From contig NZ_FNCT01000025.1 of the NCBI RefSeq assembly GCF_900100495.1, forward strand, positions 1 to 42,887: a stretch of DNA of 42,887 nucleotides, read 5' to 3'. Below, in pieces: positions 7,890 through 16,088 of the stretch (position 1 is its first letter; every line of letters starts with the position of its first letter). The DNA is from Pseudomonas benzenivorans (GTDB lineage Bacteria; Pseudomonadota; Gammaproteobacteria; Pseudomonadales; Pseudomonadaceae). Both the position numbers and the translations under genes were made by a program. A model generated the notes under the pieces. It was given only the letters and a program-made list of their open reading frames with translations, was not told the DNA's origin and made no database searches.

Positions 7890-7922
7890 CACGCCAACCT
7901 GTTGACCGGACACGCCAACCTG
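7890..7922. promoter_or_regulatory. Paired 12-bp direct repeats, likely AraC-type operator
   Basis: CACGCCAACCTG occurs at 7890-7901 and again at 7911-7922, exactly 21 bp (two helical turns) apart, in the gap between the desaturase and araC genes. AraC-family activators often bind direct repeats at this spacing. The second copy touches the start codon of the regulator at 7924, which suits autorepression together with control of the divergent gene. Confidence 0.65.
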
Positions 7923-7923
7923 C

Positions 7924-8937
7924 ATGACTGCCGAACCCACCACCCTGGCCAGCTGGACCCGCGCCCTGCGCAAGCAGCTCGATGCCCTCGGCCTGGACAG
8001 CGCCGTACTGTGCCGCGCGGCCGGGCTGGAGCCGGGCCGGCTCGACGAGCCCAACGCGCGCTGCCCGCTGTCGGCCACCACCCGCCTGTGGCAACTGGCG
8101 GTGGCGGCCAGCGGCGACCCGGCGCTGGGCCTGAAGACCTCGCAGTTCGTCAGTCCGACCACCTTCCACGCCCTCGGCTATGCGCTGGCCGCCAGCAGCA
8201 GCCTGCGCGAGATGTTCGAGCGCATCGTGCGCTACCACCGGGTGGTCAGCGACGCCCTCGAGCTGGAATTGCGCACCTGCGCCGACTGCTACGAATTCCG
8301 CTTTCGCGTGCCGCCCGGCAGCCCGCCGCCGGCGCCCGAGGCGCTGGACGCCTTCGCCGCGATCTACGTGCGCAGCTGCCGCAATCGCCTGGGCCGCGAC
8401 TTCGCCCCGCTGGCGGTGCACCTGCAACGCCCGGCGCCGGCCGATGCGCAGCCCTGGCAGGCGGTGTTCCGCGCGCCGCTGTGCTTCGCTGCGGCCGAGA
8501 ACCTGCTGCGCTTTCCCCGCGCGGCCTTCGAGCAGCGCCTGGACGACGGCAACCCGGAGCTGGCCGAGCACAACGAAACCGTGCTGGAGCGCAGCCTGGC
8601 CCAGCTGCAGGCGGCGACCTGGACGCGCAAGGTGCGCGCCTGCCTGCAGGCCCGGCTGCCGGACGGCGAACCCTCGGCCGAAGGCATCGCCCAGGCCCTG
8701 CACCTGAGCCTGCGCAGCCTGCAACGGCACCTGGCCGACGAGGGCAGCCGCTACGAAAACCTGCTTAGCGACACCCGCCACCAGCTGGCGCTGCAGCATA
8801 TGCGCGACCCGCGCTGCAGCATCGGCGAGATCGCCTACCTGCTGGGATTCGCCGACACCAGCAGCTTCAGCCGCGCATTCAAACGCTGGACCGGCCAGGC
8901 GCCGCGCCAGTACCGCGAAGGACTCGATCGCCCATGA
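7924..8937 (+). CDS. AraC family transcriptional regulator (arabinose-binding-domain type)
   Basis: 337 aa. Residues 1-210 match the N-terminal Arabinose_bd domain seen in OruR/ArgR-like AraC proteins (SATTRLWQLAVAASGDPALGLK, FHALGYALAASSSLREMFERIVRYHRVVSD). The C-terminal 100 residues hold the two helix-turn-helix units, with LHLSLRSLQRHLADEGSRYENLL and IGEIAYLLGFADTSSFSRAFKRWTG. No Shine-Dalgarno is visible before the ATG, which is butted against a direct-repeat half site; translation may be leaderless. Its last 4 bases overlap the next gene (ATGA). It probably controls the divergent desaturase and its own operon in response to a small ligand that cannot be read from the sequence. Confidence 0.88.
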   Translation: MTAEPTTLASWTRALRKQLDALGLDSAVLCRAAGLEPGRLDEPNARCPLSATTRLWQLAVAASGDPALGLKTSQFVSPTTFHALGYALAASSSLREMFERIVRYHRVVSDALELELRTCADCYEFRFRVPPGSPPPAPEALDAFAAIYVRSCRNRLGRDFAPLAVHLQRPAPADAQPWQAVFRAPLCFAAAENLLRFPRAAFEQRLDDGNPELAEHNETVLERSLAQLQAATWTRKVRACLQARLPDGEPSAEGIAQALHLSLRSLQRHLADEGSRYENLLSDTRHQLALQHMRDPRCSIGEIAYLLGFADTSSFSRAFKRWTGQAPRQYREGLDRP

Positions 8938-10010
8938 ACCATTACGACCTGTTACTGCTCGGCGCCGGCCACGCGCACCTCGGCGTGCTGCGCCGCTGGG
9001 CGCTGAACGAACGGCCGCCGGGGCGCATCGCGCTGCTCAGTCCGACCCCTGAGGCCTGGTACTCGGGGATGTTGCCGGGCTTGCTGGCCGGGCGTTTCGC
9101 CGCCGCGGACTGCCAGGTCGAACTGCAGCCGCTGTGCCGTGCGGCCAAGGTCGAGCTGATCGTCGAGCAGGCCGTGGGCCTGACGGCGGCGCAGCGCCGG
9201 GTGAAACTGGGCGATGGCCGCACACTCGAGGCCAGCTGGCTGTCGCTGAATGTCGGCGCCGAGGTCGCCCGCCCGCCGCAACAGGGCGAGGCCATGCACC
9301 TGCTGGCGGTGAAGCCCTTCGCCGAGTTCCTCGCCGGCTGGCACAGCTGGCAGGCCGAGCCGCAGCCGCTGGCGATCCTCGGCGGCGGCGCGGCCGGGGT
9401 CGAATTGGCGCTGGCCCTGGCCGAGCGAGTGCCGGCGCTGGCGCTGTTCTGCGCCGAAGCGCTGCTGGCCGGGCATGCCGCCGGCCTGCGCCTGCGCGCC
9501 CTCGGCCATCTGCGCCAGCGCCGGGTGCAGGTGCGCGAGCACTGCCCGATCAGCGGCATCGCCGGCGATTGCCTGCTCAGCGGCGACAAGCCGGTCTGGC
9601 GCGGCACCCGCCTGCTCCTGGCCAGTGGTGCGCAGGCCCTGCCCTGGCCGGCGCAGAGCGGCCTGGACTGCGACGAGGGCGGTTTCGTGCGCATCGCCGC
9701 GAGCCTGCAGAGCCTCTCCCACCCGCAGATCTTCGCCGTCGGCGATTGCGCCAGCCTGCCCGGCGCGCGCAAGAGCGGGGTGTATTCGGTACGCCAGGCA
9801 CCGGTGCTGGCGGCCAACCTGAATGCCGTGCTGCGTGGCCTGCCGCTGCGCGCCTATCGACCCCAGCGGCAGAGCCTGGCGCTGCTCGCCACCGGCGACG
9901 GCGGCGCCTTGCTCGGCTGGCGCGAATGGAGCGCCGGCGGGCAGTTCTGCGGGCGCTGGAAGGATTACCTGGACTGCGGTTTCATCCGGCGCCACCGTCT
10001 TTCCGGCTGA
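8934..10010 (+). CDS. FAD-dependent oxidoreductase, NDH-2-like (Nterm_to_SelD type)
   Basis: 358 aa. Residues 4-20 (YDLLLLGAGHAHLGVLR) are the FAD Rossmann motif with the GHAH variant typical of the family that in other organisms is fused to SelD. PLAILGGGAAGVELALALAER (about 143-163) is the second dinucleotide site and IFAVGDCAS near 263 is the FAD-binding ATG-like motif. The C terminus ends GRWKDYLDCGFIRR, as in NADH dehydrogenase-like proteins. It has no redox CxxxxC pair, so it is not a disulfide reductase. The 4-bp overlap with araC shows translational coupling. It may pass electrons to a quinone or to the divergent desaturase; neither can be shown from the sequence. Confidence 0.8.
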   Translation: MNHYDLLLLGAGHAHLGVLRRWALNERPPGRIALLSPTPEAWYSGMLPGLLAGRFAAADCQVELQPLCRAAKVELIVEQAVGLTAAQRRVKLGDGRTLEASWLSLNVGAEVARPPQQGEAMHLLAVKPFAEFLAGWHSWQAEPQPLAILGGGAAGVELALALAERVPALALFCAEALLAGHAAGLRLRALGHLRQRRVQVREHCPISGIAGDCLLSGDKPVWRGTRLLLASGAQALPWPAQSGLDCDEGGFVRIAASLQSLSHPQIFAVGDCASLPGARKSGVYSVRQAPVLAANLNAVLRGLPLRAYRPQRQSLALLATGDGGALLGWREWSAGGQFCGRWKDYLDCGFIRRHRLSG

Positions 10011-10348
10011 TGCGCCGGTCGCCAGCGGCGCACCCAATCCCGCCGGCCCTCGCGGCATGCGGCCGCCTGCATCCGCCGCGGCGCGACCTTGATGCTACTG
10101 CTGTGCGACCAAAGTGCCATGGCCGGGCGTGGCTGGGCGTGCTCGAATCGCCCGGGGGTGGGGACTGCCCGCGGGCGCAGTTCGTCGCCGCGCCTCACTG
10201 CGCCACTACAGATTGCGCGGGAGAGGCCGACTCAATGAGCAGGCGCGCGATTTGCCGCGCACTGCCAGCGCTTGTCCGGTACCCGAAGAGCCTGCGCAGC
10301 CGCCGCAGGTGGCCCCGGCACCGCCAGAATAAAACCATGAGGTCTGCC
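10011..10348. other. Intergenic stretch before the chemoreceptor
   Basis: 338 bp without a convincing gene. No terminator with a T run, no flagellar sigma28-type promoter (TAAA-N15-GCCGATAA) and no long palindrome were seen. The only useful element is the GAGG Shine-Dalgarno at its 3' end. Confidence 0.5.
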
Positions 10349-11917
10349 ATGAGTTCTGCCTTGATTCGCTCCCCGAAGGCCTGCCTGCTGCATGCGCTGG
10401 GACTGGCCGCCCTGCTGGTGGTGTACCAGCAGGTGCCGCTGCCGCTGTATGTCAGCCTACCGTCCCTGCTGCTGCTGGCGCTGTGGCCCTGGCTCGGTCC
10501 CTGGCAGCGCCGCGAGGCTGGCCCGCAGCCGTCGGGCGCCGGCGGCGGGCGCCTGGCCGATCTCAGCCAGAGCCTGTCCCAGCACACCTGCCATAACGCC
10601 CTGTCCGCCGCCCAGGTGGCGCACGCCGTGCAGCAACTGGCCGGCAAGCTGCACTCGCAACTGAGCGCGATCGAGCAGATCAGCCAGGGCGCCGACGCCA
10701 TCACTCACACCGAGCAGGACAGCGCGCAGCGTGCCGAACAGACCCTGGCCGCCGCGCAGACCGTGCGCCAGAGCAGCGCCAGCGGCCAGCAGGAGCTGCA
10801 GCAGGCGATCGTGCGCATGCAGCAGCTCAGCGCGCAGACCGCCGCCAGCCGCGAGCTGATCGACGGCCTGAGCAGCCGTACCGAACAGATCGAGCAGGTC
10901 ACCCAGGTGATCCAGTCGATCGCCAGCCAGACCAACCTGCTGGCGCTCAACGCCGCCATCGAGGCGGCGCGGGCCGGCGAGCAGGGCCGCGGTTTCGCGG
11001 TGGTCGCCGACGAGGTGCGCAACCTCGCCGCGCGCACCGCCAGCGCCACCGAGGAAGTCGGCCAGATGGTCGCCGATATCCGCCAGCAGAGCGCCGCGGT
11101 GGTCGCCCATATCCAGCGCCAGGCTGCCGAGTTGGACCAGGCCGCCAGCCAGATCGAACACACCGGCGAACAGCTGCATGGCATCGCCGACCTGGCGCTG
11201 GACGTGGAGAGCCAGGTGGCGCAGATCAGCGCCGGCACGGCGAACAACCACGAGCGCCTGGCCAGCCTGTTGGTCGCCGTCGAGCAGCTGCGCGGCGACG
11301 TGCGCGCCAGCGAAGGGCAGACCCGCCAGCTCGGCGGCGCCGCCGAACAGCTGGTCGGCCAGGCGGAAGCGGTCAGCGAGAAGCTCGCCGAGGTCGGCCT
11401 GGACGACTACCACCAGCGCATCTACGACCTCGCCCGCGAAGGCGCGGCGGCCATCGCCGCGCAGTTCGAGGCGGATATCCAGGCCGGGCGCATCGCCCTG
11501 GCCGACCTGTTCGACCGCCAGTACCAACCGGTTCCCGGCAGCTTCCCGGCCAAGTACCAGACCCGCTTCGACCGCTACGCCGACCAGGTCCTGCCGGGCC
11601 TGCAGGAACCGCTGCTGGCGCGCCACGAGGGCTTGGTGTTCGCCATCGCCAGCACCCCGGAAGGCTACGTGCCGACCCACAATAACGCCTTCAACCATCC
11701 GCCCAGCGGCGACCGCGCGCGCGACACGGCGAAGAGCCGCAGCAAGCGCCTGTTCAACGACCGCACCGGCCTGCGCTGCGGCAGCCACCAGCAGGCGCTG
11801 CTGCTGCAGACCTATATGCGCGACACCGGCGAGCTGATGCACGACCTGTCCGTGCCGATCCAGGTCCAGGGCCGCCATTGGGGTGGCCTGCGCCTGGGCT
11901 ACAAGCCGGAGCCCTAG
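10349..11917 (+). CDS. Methyl-accepting chemotaxis protein with C-terminal extra domain
   Basis: 522 aa from the ATG at 10349, preferred over the ATG at 10337 because GAGG lies 6 nt upstream. Two close membrane helices (about 12-28 and 33-50) are followed directly by a cytoplasmic coiled coil, with almost no periplasmic loop. The conserved signalling tip SQTNLLALNAAIEAARAG and FAVVADEVRNLA spans residues 190-230. After about residue 335 comes a globular domain (YHQRIYDLAREGAAAIAAQFE ... PTHNNAFNHPPSGDRARDTAKSR ... GLRLGYKP) found at the C terminus of some Pseudomonas chemoreceptors, probably a cytoplasmic sensor. No CheR-binding pentapeptide is seen at the tail. The receptor likely senses an internal or membrane signal rather than a periplasmic ligand. 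Confidence 0.88.
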   Translation: MSSALIRSPKACLLHALGLAALLVVYQQVPLPLYVSLPSLLLLALWPWLGPWQRREAGPQPSGAGGGRLADLSQSLSQHTCHNALSAAQVAHAVQQLAGKLHSQLSAIEQISQGADAITHTEQDSAQRAEQTLAAAQTVRQSSASGQQELQQAIVRMQQLSAQTAASRELIDGLSSRTEQIEQVTQVIQSIASQTNLLALNAAIEAARAGEQGRGFAVVADEVRNLAARTASATEEVGQMVADIRQQSAAVVAHIQRQAAELDQAASQIEHTGEQLHGIADLALDVESQVAQISAGTANNHERLASLLVAVEQLRGDVRASEGQTRQLGGAAEQLVGQAEAVSEKLAEVGLDDYHQRIYDLAREGAAAIAAQFEADIQAGRIALADLFDRQYQPVPGSFPAKYQTRFDRYADQVLPGLQEPLLARHEGLVFAIASTPEGYVPTHNNAFNHPPSGDRARDTAKSRSKRLFNDRTGLRCGSHQQALLLQTYMRDTGELMHDLSVPIQVQGRHWGGLRLGYKPEP

Positions 11918-12313
11918 CGGCTTGTGTGGCCGGAGGCCGGTGGAATGTTTAGCCTTGCCGCAACTGAACATGCGAAAAGTCTGATTTAACCCCGGCTCGC
12001 CGCCGTGCGAGCCTCTCCCCATGAGTTCGCCAGCGCCGCGCTTCATCCCGTCCGTGTTTTTCCCGTCCCTGCGGGAGCGCACCTGTTTCGGCGCGGCCCG
12101 GCAGAATCCCCTGCTGCCGGAAATCCTCGCCTTCTGGGCGCTGTGGCATTGCCGCCATGCGCGCCCACCGGACGCCGCTCTCGCCACCAGCTGAATGACC
12201 CGGCTGCGCCCGCTGCAGCCGTTCCGCTAGCCGTTGTCCCGCCCGCCTGCCTGCCTGTCCGGCAGCTGCCGCGTGGCCGGACGCTGCGCCCTGTTGGCGC
12301 TAAAGAGAGCCCC
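11918..12313. other. Leader region ahead of pauA-like gene
   Basis: 396 bp without a firmly supported gene. It contains a weak 57-codon ORF (separate entry) and the AAAGAGAG Shine-Dalgarno of the downstream gene (12302-12309). No sigma54-type GG-N10-GC promoter with good flanks was found. Confidence 0.5.
12021..12194 (+). CDS. Possible small ORF (57 aa) in the pauA-like leader
   Basis: ATG at 12021 and TGA at 12192-12194 give a 57-residue peptide that starts MSSPAPRFIPSVFF and contains PLLPEILAFWALWHC. There is no purine-rich SD (the preceding bases are CCTCTCCCC) and I recognise no family. It could be a regulatory upstream ORF or chance in GC-rich DNA; chance is more likely. Confidence 0.15.
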   Translation: MSSPAPRFIPSVFFPSLRERTCFGAARQNPLLPEILAFWALWHCRHARPPDAALATS

Positions 12314-13678
12314 ATGCATTTCGCCTCCGTGCAGCACGCCGAGGAATTCCTCGCGCAAAACCCCGATATCGAACTGTTCGAGCTGTTCATCCTCGACGCC
12401 AATGGCGTGCCGCGCGGCAAGCTGCTGCACCGCGACGAGCTGCTCGCGGTGTACCAGAGCGGCCGGCCGCTGCCGAGCACCATCCTCGGCCTGACCGTCA
12501 ATGGCGACGACGTCGAGGACTCCGGGCTGGTCTGGGAGGTCGGCGACATCGACTGCCGCGCCTACCCGCTGGCCGGCAGCCTGACGCGTCTGCCCTGGCG
12601 GCGCATCCCCACCGCCGCGGTGCAGGTCAGCATGCACCCGCAGCAGGGTCAGCCGGCCGCCATCGCCGATCCGCGCCACGTGCTGATCCGGGTGATCGAG
12701 CAGCTCCAGGCCGCGGGCTACCACCCGGTGATGGCCTGCGAACTGGAGTTCTACCTGCTCGATCAGCGCCGCGACGCCAATGGCCGTCCGCAACCGGCGC
12801 TGGATGCCGACGGCGGCCGCCCGCGCCAGACCCAGGTCTACGGCCTGCGCGAGCTGGAACAGATCGAACCGTTTCTCGCCGACCTCTACGCCGCCTGCAA
12901 GGCCCAGGGCATCCCGGCGCGCACGGCGATATCCGAGTACGCCCCGGGCCAGGTGGAAATCACCCTGGAGCACGGCGCTGCGCTCGCGGCGATGGACCAG
13001 GCGGTGCGCTACAAGCGCCTGGTCAAGGGCGTGGCGCACAAGCACGGGATGCAGGCCTGCTTCATGGCCAAGCCGTTCGACCATCTCGCCGGCACCGGCA
13101 TGCACATGCACGTCAGCCTGGCCGATGCGCAGGGGCACAACCTGTTCGCCGCCGAGGATCCGGCCGGCACGCCGCTGTTGCGCCAGGCGGTGGGCGGCAT
13201 GCTGAAATCGCTGCTCGACTCGCTGCTGCTGTTCTGCCCCAACGCCAACTCCTACCGGCGCTTCCAGGCCAACAGCTACGCGCCGCTGGCACCCACCTGG
13301 GGCGTGGACAACCGCACCGTGAGCCTGCGCGTGCCCGGTGGCCCGGCCAATACCCGGCATATCGAGCACCGCATCTGCGGCGCCGACGCCAACCCCTACC
13401 TGGCCGCGGCGGCGATCCTCGCCGGCATCCAGCGCGGCATCGGCGAGCAGCTCGACCCGGGCGCGCCGGTCGAAGGCAACGGCTATGCCCAGGCCAAGGA
13501 GCTGCTGCCGACCGACTGGCTGACCGCGCTGCAGGCGCTGGAACGCTCGACCTGGGCGCGCGAGGCCCTGGGCGGCGAGTTCCTCGGTGTCTACCTGGCG
13601 GTGAAGCGCGCCGAGTACCGCCAGTTCATGGCCGAGGTCGGCGAGCAGGACTGGCGCTGGTACCTGAGCAACGCCTGA
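12314..13678 (+). CDS. pauA: Gamma-glutamylpolyamine synthetase (glutamine synthetase family)
   Basis: 454 aa. The start at 12314 follows AAAGAGAG at 4-5 nt and matches family length; the frame is open further upstream but without a better start. Glutamine synthetase landmarks are present: VMACELEFYLLD, YAPGQVEITLEHG, MAKPFDHLAGTGMHMHVSL, the nucleotide/ammonia region WGVDNRTVSLRVP and HIEHRICGADANPYLAAAAIL. Together these place it with PuuA/PauA/SpuI-type ligases, which use ATP to join glutamate to putrescine or longer polyamines as first step of polyamine degradation in the cytoplasm. The oxidase gene for the next step follows. It is a paralogue of the gene at 26177-27529. The specific polyamine is not evident. 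Confidence 0.87.
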   Translation: MHFASVQHAEEFLAQNPDIELFELFILDANGVPRGKLLHRDELLAVYQSGRPLPSTILGLTVNGDDVEDSGLVWEVGDIDCRAYPLAGSLTRLPWRRIPTAAVQVSMHPQQGQPAAIADPRHVLIRVIEQLQAAGYHPVMACELEFYLLDQRRDANGRPQPALDADGGRPRQTQVYGLRELEQIEPFLADLYAACKAQGIPARTAISEYAPGQVEITLEHGAALAAMDQAVRYKRLVKGVAHKHGMQACFMAKPFDHLAGTGMHMHVSLADAQGHNLFAAEDPAGTPLLRQAVGGMLKSLLDSLLLFCPNANSYRRFQANSYAPLAPTWGVDNRTVSLRVPGGPANTRHIEHRICGADANPYLAAAAILAGIQRGIGEQLDPGAPVEGNGYAQAKELLPTDWLTALQALERSTWAREALGGEFLGVYLAVKRAEYRQFMAEVGEQDWRWYLSNA

Positions 13679-13683
13679 CCGGC

Positions 13684-13736
13684 GTAGGGTGCGCGGTGCG
13701 CACCGAACCTATCCTGGTGCGCACGGCGCACCCTAC
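13684..13736. repeat. Dispersed palindromic repeat, copy 2
   Basis: A short 53-bp version: arms 13684-13704 (GTAGGGTGCGC...GCGCACC) and 13716-13736 (GGTGCGCA...GCGCACCCTAC). It lies between the pauA-like stop and pauB-like SD and could form a strong hairpin in a shared transcript. Confidence 0.88.
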
Positions 13737-13768
13737 TGCGAATCGCCTGCCGCAACGAGGACCTTGCA

Positions 13769-15082
13769 ATGAACGCCATCACCCAACCGCTGACCGCGGC
13801 CACCGAGCGCTGCCCGTCCTACTACAGCGCCACGCTCGACCAGGAAACCGCCTATCCGCCCCTGCAGGGCGAGGTCAGCGTCGATGTGGTGATCATCGGC
13901 GGCGGCTTCACCGGCGTCGCCAGTGCCGTCGAGCTGGCCGAGCGCGGCCTCAAGGTGGCCATCGTCGAGGCCAACAAGATCGGCTGGGGCGCCAGCGGGC
14001 GCAACGGCGGCCAGGTCACCGGCAGCCTGTCCGGCGATGCGGCCATGCGCAAGCAGATGCGCAAGACCCTGGGCGAGGAGGTCGACGATTTCATCTGGCA
14101 GCTGCGCTGGCGCGGCCACGCCATCATCGAGAACCGCGTGAGCAAGTACGGCATCGCCTGCGACCTCAAGCATGGCCACCTGCACGCGGCGATGAAGCCG
14201 GCGCACATGGCCGAACTCGAGGCCTCCTATGCCGAAGCCGTGCGCCGCGGCATGGGCGACAGCCTGACCCTGCTCGACCGTGCCGGCGTGCGCAGCCACC
14301 TGGCCAGCGAGCTGTACTGCGGCGCGCTGAAGAACCGCCGCAACCTGCACCTGCACCCGCTCAACCTGTGCATCGGCGAGGCCAAGGCCGCCGCCAGCCT
14401 CGGTGCGCTGATCTTCGAACACTCGCCGGTGCTGGACATCATCCACGGCGCCAGGCCGGCGGTGGTCACCGCGCAAGGGCGGATCAACGCCAAGCAGGTG
14501 CTGCTGGCCGGCGACGTCTACCACAAGCTGGAGGCGAACAGGCTCAAGGGCCTGATCTTCCCGGCCATGGGCGGCATCGTCGCCACCGCGCCGCTGGGAG
14601 CGCTGGCCGAGCAGCTCAACCCGCAGGACCTGGCGGTCTACGACTGCCGCTTCGTCCTCGACTACTACCGCCTGACCGCCGACAAGCGCCTGCTGTTCGG
14701 CGGCGGCTGCAACTACTCGGGGCGCGACTCGCGGGATATCGCCGGCGAACTGCGCCCCGGCATCGAGCGCACCTTCCCGCAGCTCAAGGGCGTCGCCATC
14801 GACTTCCAGTGGAGCTGCGCCATGGGCATCGTGATCAACCGCATCCCGCAGCTCGGCAAGCTGTCGGATAACGTCTGGTACTGCCAGGGCTACTCCGGCC
14901 ACGGCATCGCCACCAGCCACATCATGGGCGAGATCATGGCCAGCGCCCTGACCGGCAGCCTGGAGCGGTTCGACACCTTCGCCGCCTGCAAGCAGATCAA
15001 GGTGCCGCTGGGCGATCTGTTCGGCAACCCGATGCTGGCCGCCGGCATGTGGTACTACCAGCTGCTGGAAAAGCTGCGCTGA
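13769..15082 (+). CDS. pauB: Gamma-glutamylpolyamine oxidase (FAD-dependent)
   Basis: 437 aa. DAO-type FAD oxidase with the N-terminal Rossmann motif VVIIGGGFTGVASAVELAERG (about residues 33-53), the following IGWGASGRNGGQVTGSLSGD segment typical of PuuB/PauB proteins, and the C-terminal FAD loop YCQGYSGHGIATSHIMGEI near 370. CGAGGA stands about 8 nt before the ATG. PauB-type enzymes oxidise gamma-glutamyl-putrescine or related amines to the aldehyde, with release of ammonia and hydrogen peroxide. It follows the synthetase gene by 90 bp, with a palindromic repeat in the gap, so the two act in sequence. It is a paralogue of the oxidase at 28235-29524. Confidence 0.87.
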   Translation: MNAITQPLTAATERCPSYYSATLDQETAYPPLQGEVSVDVVIIGGGFTGVASAVELAERGLKVAIVEANKIGWGASGRNGGQVTGSLSGDAAMRKQMRKTLGEEVDDFIWQLRWRGHAIIENRVSKYGIACDLKHGHLHAAMKPAHMAELEASYAEAVRRGMGDSLTLLDRAGVRSHLASELYCGALKNRRNLHLHPLNLCIGEAKAAASLGALIFEHSPVLDIIHGARPAVVTAQGRINAKQVLLAGDVYHKLEANRLKGLIFPAMGGIVATAPLGALAEQLNPQDLAVYDCRFVLDYYRLTADKRLLFGGGCNYSGRDSRDIAGELRPGIERTFPQLKGVAIDFQWSCAMGIVINRIPQLGKLSDNVWYCQGYSGHGIATSHIMGEIMASALTGSLERFDTFAACKQIKVPLGDLFGNPMLAAGMWYYQLLEKLR

Positions 15083-15108
15083 GAGGGATTGTCGTTGGAC
15101 TTCGCCAA

Positions 15109-15183
15109 GTAGGGGGCGCCGTGCGCACCAAGGCGCGGGGGTGCCTGATCGTCCGGGTGGGTGGTGCGCGCAGCGCACCCTAC
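15109..15183. repeat. Dispersed palindromic repeat, copy 3
   Basis: Arms at 15109-15129 (GTAGGGGGCGCC...GCGCACC) and 15163-15183 (GGTGCGCGC...GCGCACCCTAC). The right end contains CTA at 15180-15182, which is the TAG stop codon of the minus-strand crp/fnr-type gene. Confidence 0.85.
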
Positions 15184-15866
15184 GGGGAGGCGGCCTGGCG
15201 CAGGCGGCCGAGATCGAGGATCTCGATTTCGCCGTAGCTCAGGCGCACGATGCCCTGGGCCTGCAGCTCCTTGAGGATCTGGTTGGTGGTCTGCCGCGAG
15301 ATCGCCAGCATCAGCGCCAGCTGTTCCTGGGCCAGGTGGATCACCCGCCGCGGCTCGCCCTCGCCGTAGTTCTCGGCAATCATCAGCAGGCGTCGGGCCA
15401 GGCGCGGCGCTGCCGGCAGCAGGCTCATCTGCTCCAGGGCGATGAACGCCAGGCGCAGCTTGTGGCTCATCAGCAGGGCTAAGTCGCGCCAGTACTGCGG
15501 CTGGCGCTCGAGCAGGGCGAGCAGCTCGGCCTGCGGCACCAGCAGCAGGGTGCAAGGGCCTTCGGCGAAGGCGTCGTGGGTGCGCGGCTGGCCGTCGAAC
15601 AGGGAGATTTCGCCGAACCAGTAGGGCGGCTCGACCAGGGTCAGCAGCGCCTCCTTGCCGTGCTGGCTGACCGCGCCGACGCGCATGGCGCCGTCCACCA
15701 CAGCGTACAGCCCGCTGGGCGGGTCGCCGCGGCGGAACAGGCGCTGGCCGGCATCCAGCCGCTGCACCTGGGCGGCAGCCAGCAGGGCCTCCTGCAATGC
15801 GCCGGGGAGGGCGCCGAACCAGTGGCCGGCCTGCAGGCGGGTGCGGTAGCGGTGGGCAGTGGGCAT
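15180..15866 (-). CDS. Crp/Fnr family transcriptional regulator
   Basis: 228 aa. The N-terminal part is a cyclic-nucleotide-binding-like beta barrel (LFRRGDPPSGLYAVVDGAMRVG, PYWFGEISLFDGQPRTHDAFAEG, about residues 43-120), followed by a dimer helix and a C-terminal winged helix (LAQEQLALMLAISRQTTNQILKELQAQGIVRLSYGEIEILD, about 175-220). The FNR iron-sulfur cysteines are missing, and the cAMP pocket arginine/serine pair of Crp is not obvious, so the effector is unknown. Its stop codon is provided by a dispersed repeat. It is divergent from the Mpo1-like gene across a candidate MITE. In P. aeruginosa a regulator gene stands near the equivalent cys locus (recalled order). Confidence 0.88.
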   Translation of the reverse strand: MPTAHRYRTRLQAGHWFGALPGALQEALLAAAQVQRLDAGQRLFRRGDPPSGLYAVVDGAMRVGAVSQHGKEALLTLVEPPYWFGEISLFDGQPRTHDAFAEGPCTLLLVPQAELLALLERQPQYWRDLALLMSHKLRLAFIALEQMSLLPAAPRLARRLLMIAENYGEGEPRRVIHLAQEQLALMLAISRQTTNQILKELQAQGIVRLSYGEIEILDLGRLRQAASP

Positions 15867-15941
15867 CGGGACTCCAGGGTTTGTCGGCTAGCTGACAGAG
15901 CGCCGCAGCCGGGCAGCGGCATTATCGGCGGGCCTGCCTTG

Positions 15942-16079
15942 CCTGAGAGATTGTGAAAAAACTCCCGCCTACTGCGACCGCCTCTGCGAGCGCCTCCAAA
16001 CGCCCGCTGCGGTGTTGTGCTACGTGAACGCCTGGAGACGGTCTCGCGACGGCGCTCGATATTTTCACAACCTCTGAGG
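15942..16079. mobile_element. Candidate MITE with TTGTGAAAA terminal inverted repeats
   Basis: Outer arms 15942-15959 (CCTGAGAGATTGTGAAAA) and 16062-16079 (TTTTCACAACCTCTGAGG) pair with 2 mismatches. The inner arms continue as an imperfect inverted repeat for about 25 bp more (CGCC..CGCGA..CCG.CTC on both sides). There is no ORF. Length of 138 bp, long inverted ends and a position between divergent genes suit a transposase-less element; a structured regulatory RNA is the alternative. Confidence 0.55.
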
Positions 16080-16088
16080 ACCATAACA

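Noticed and set aside
7821..8162. N-terminal extension of the desaturase to 8162
   Set aside because: It would run through the araC start region and operator and shows no desaturase features; the ATG at 7820 has AGAGGA.
9134..10348. Upstream extension of the chemoreceptor frame to 9134
   Set aside because: The extra 405 residues overlap the FAD oxidoreductase in another frame and are low-complexity; GAGG before the ATG at 10349 and the membrane helices after it mark the real start.
13684..13736. CRISPR-like array formed by the repeated GTAGGGTGCGC palindromes
   Set aside because: Copies are kilobases apart, have no regular spacers and no cas genes are near; they are dispersed palindromic elements.
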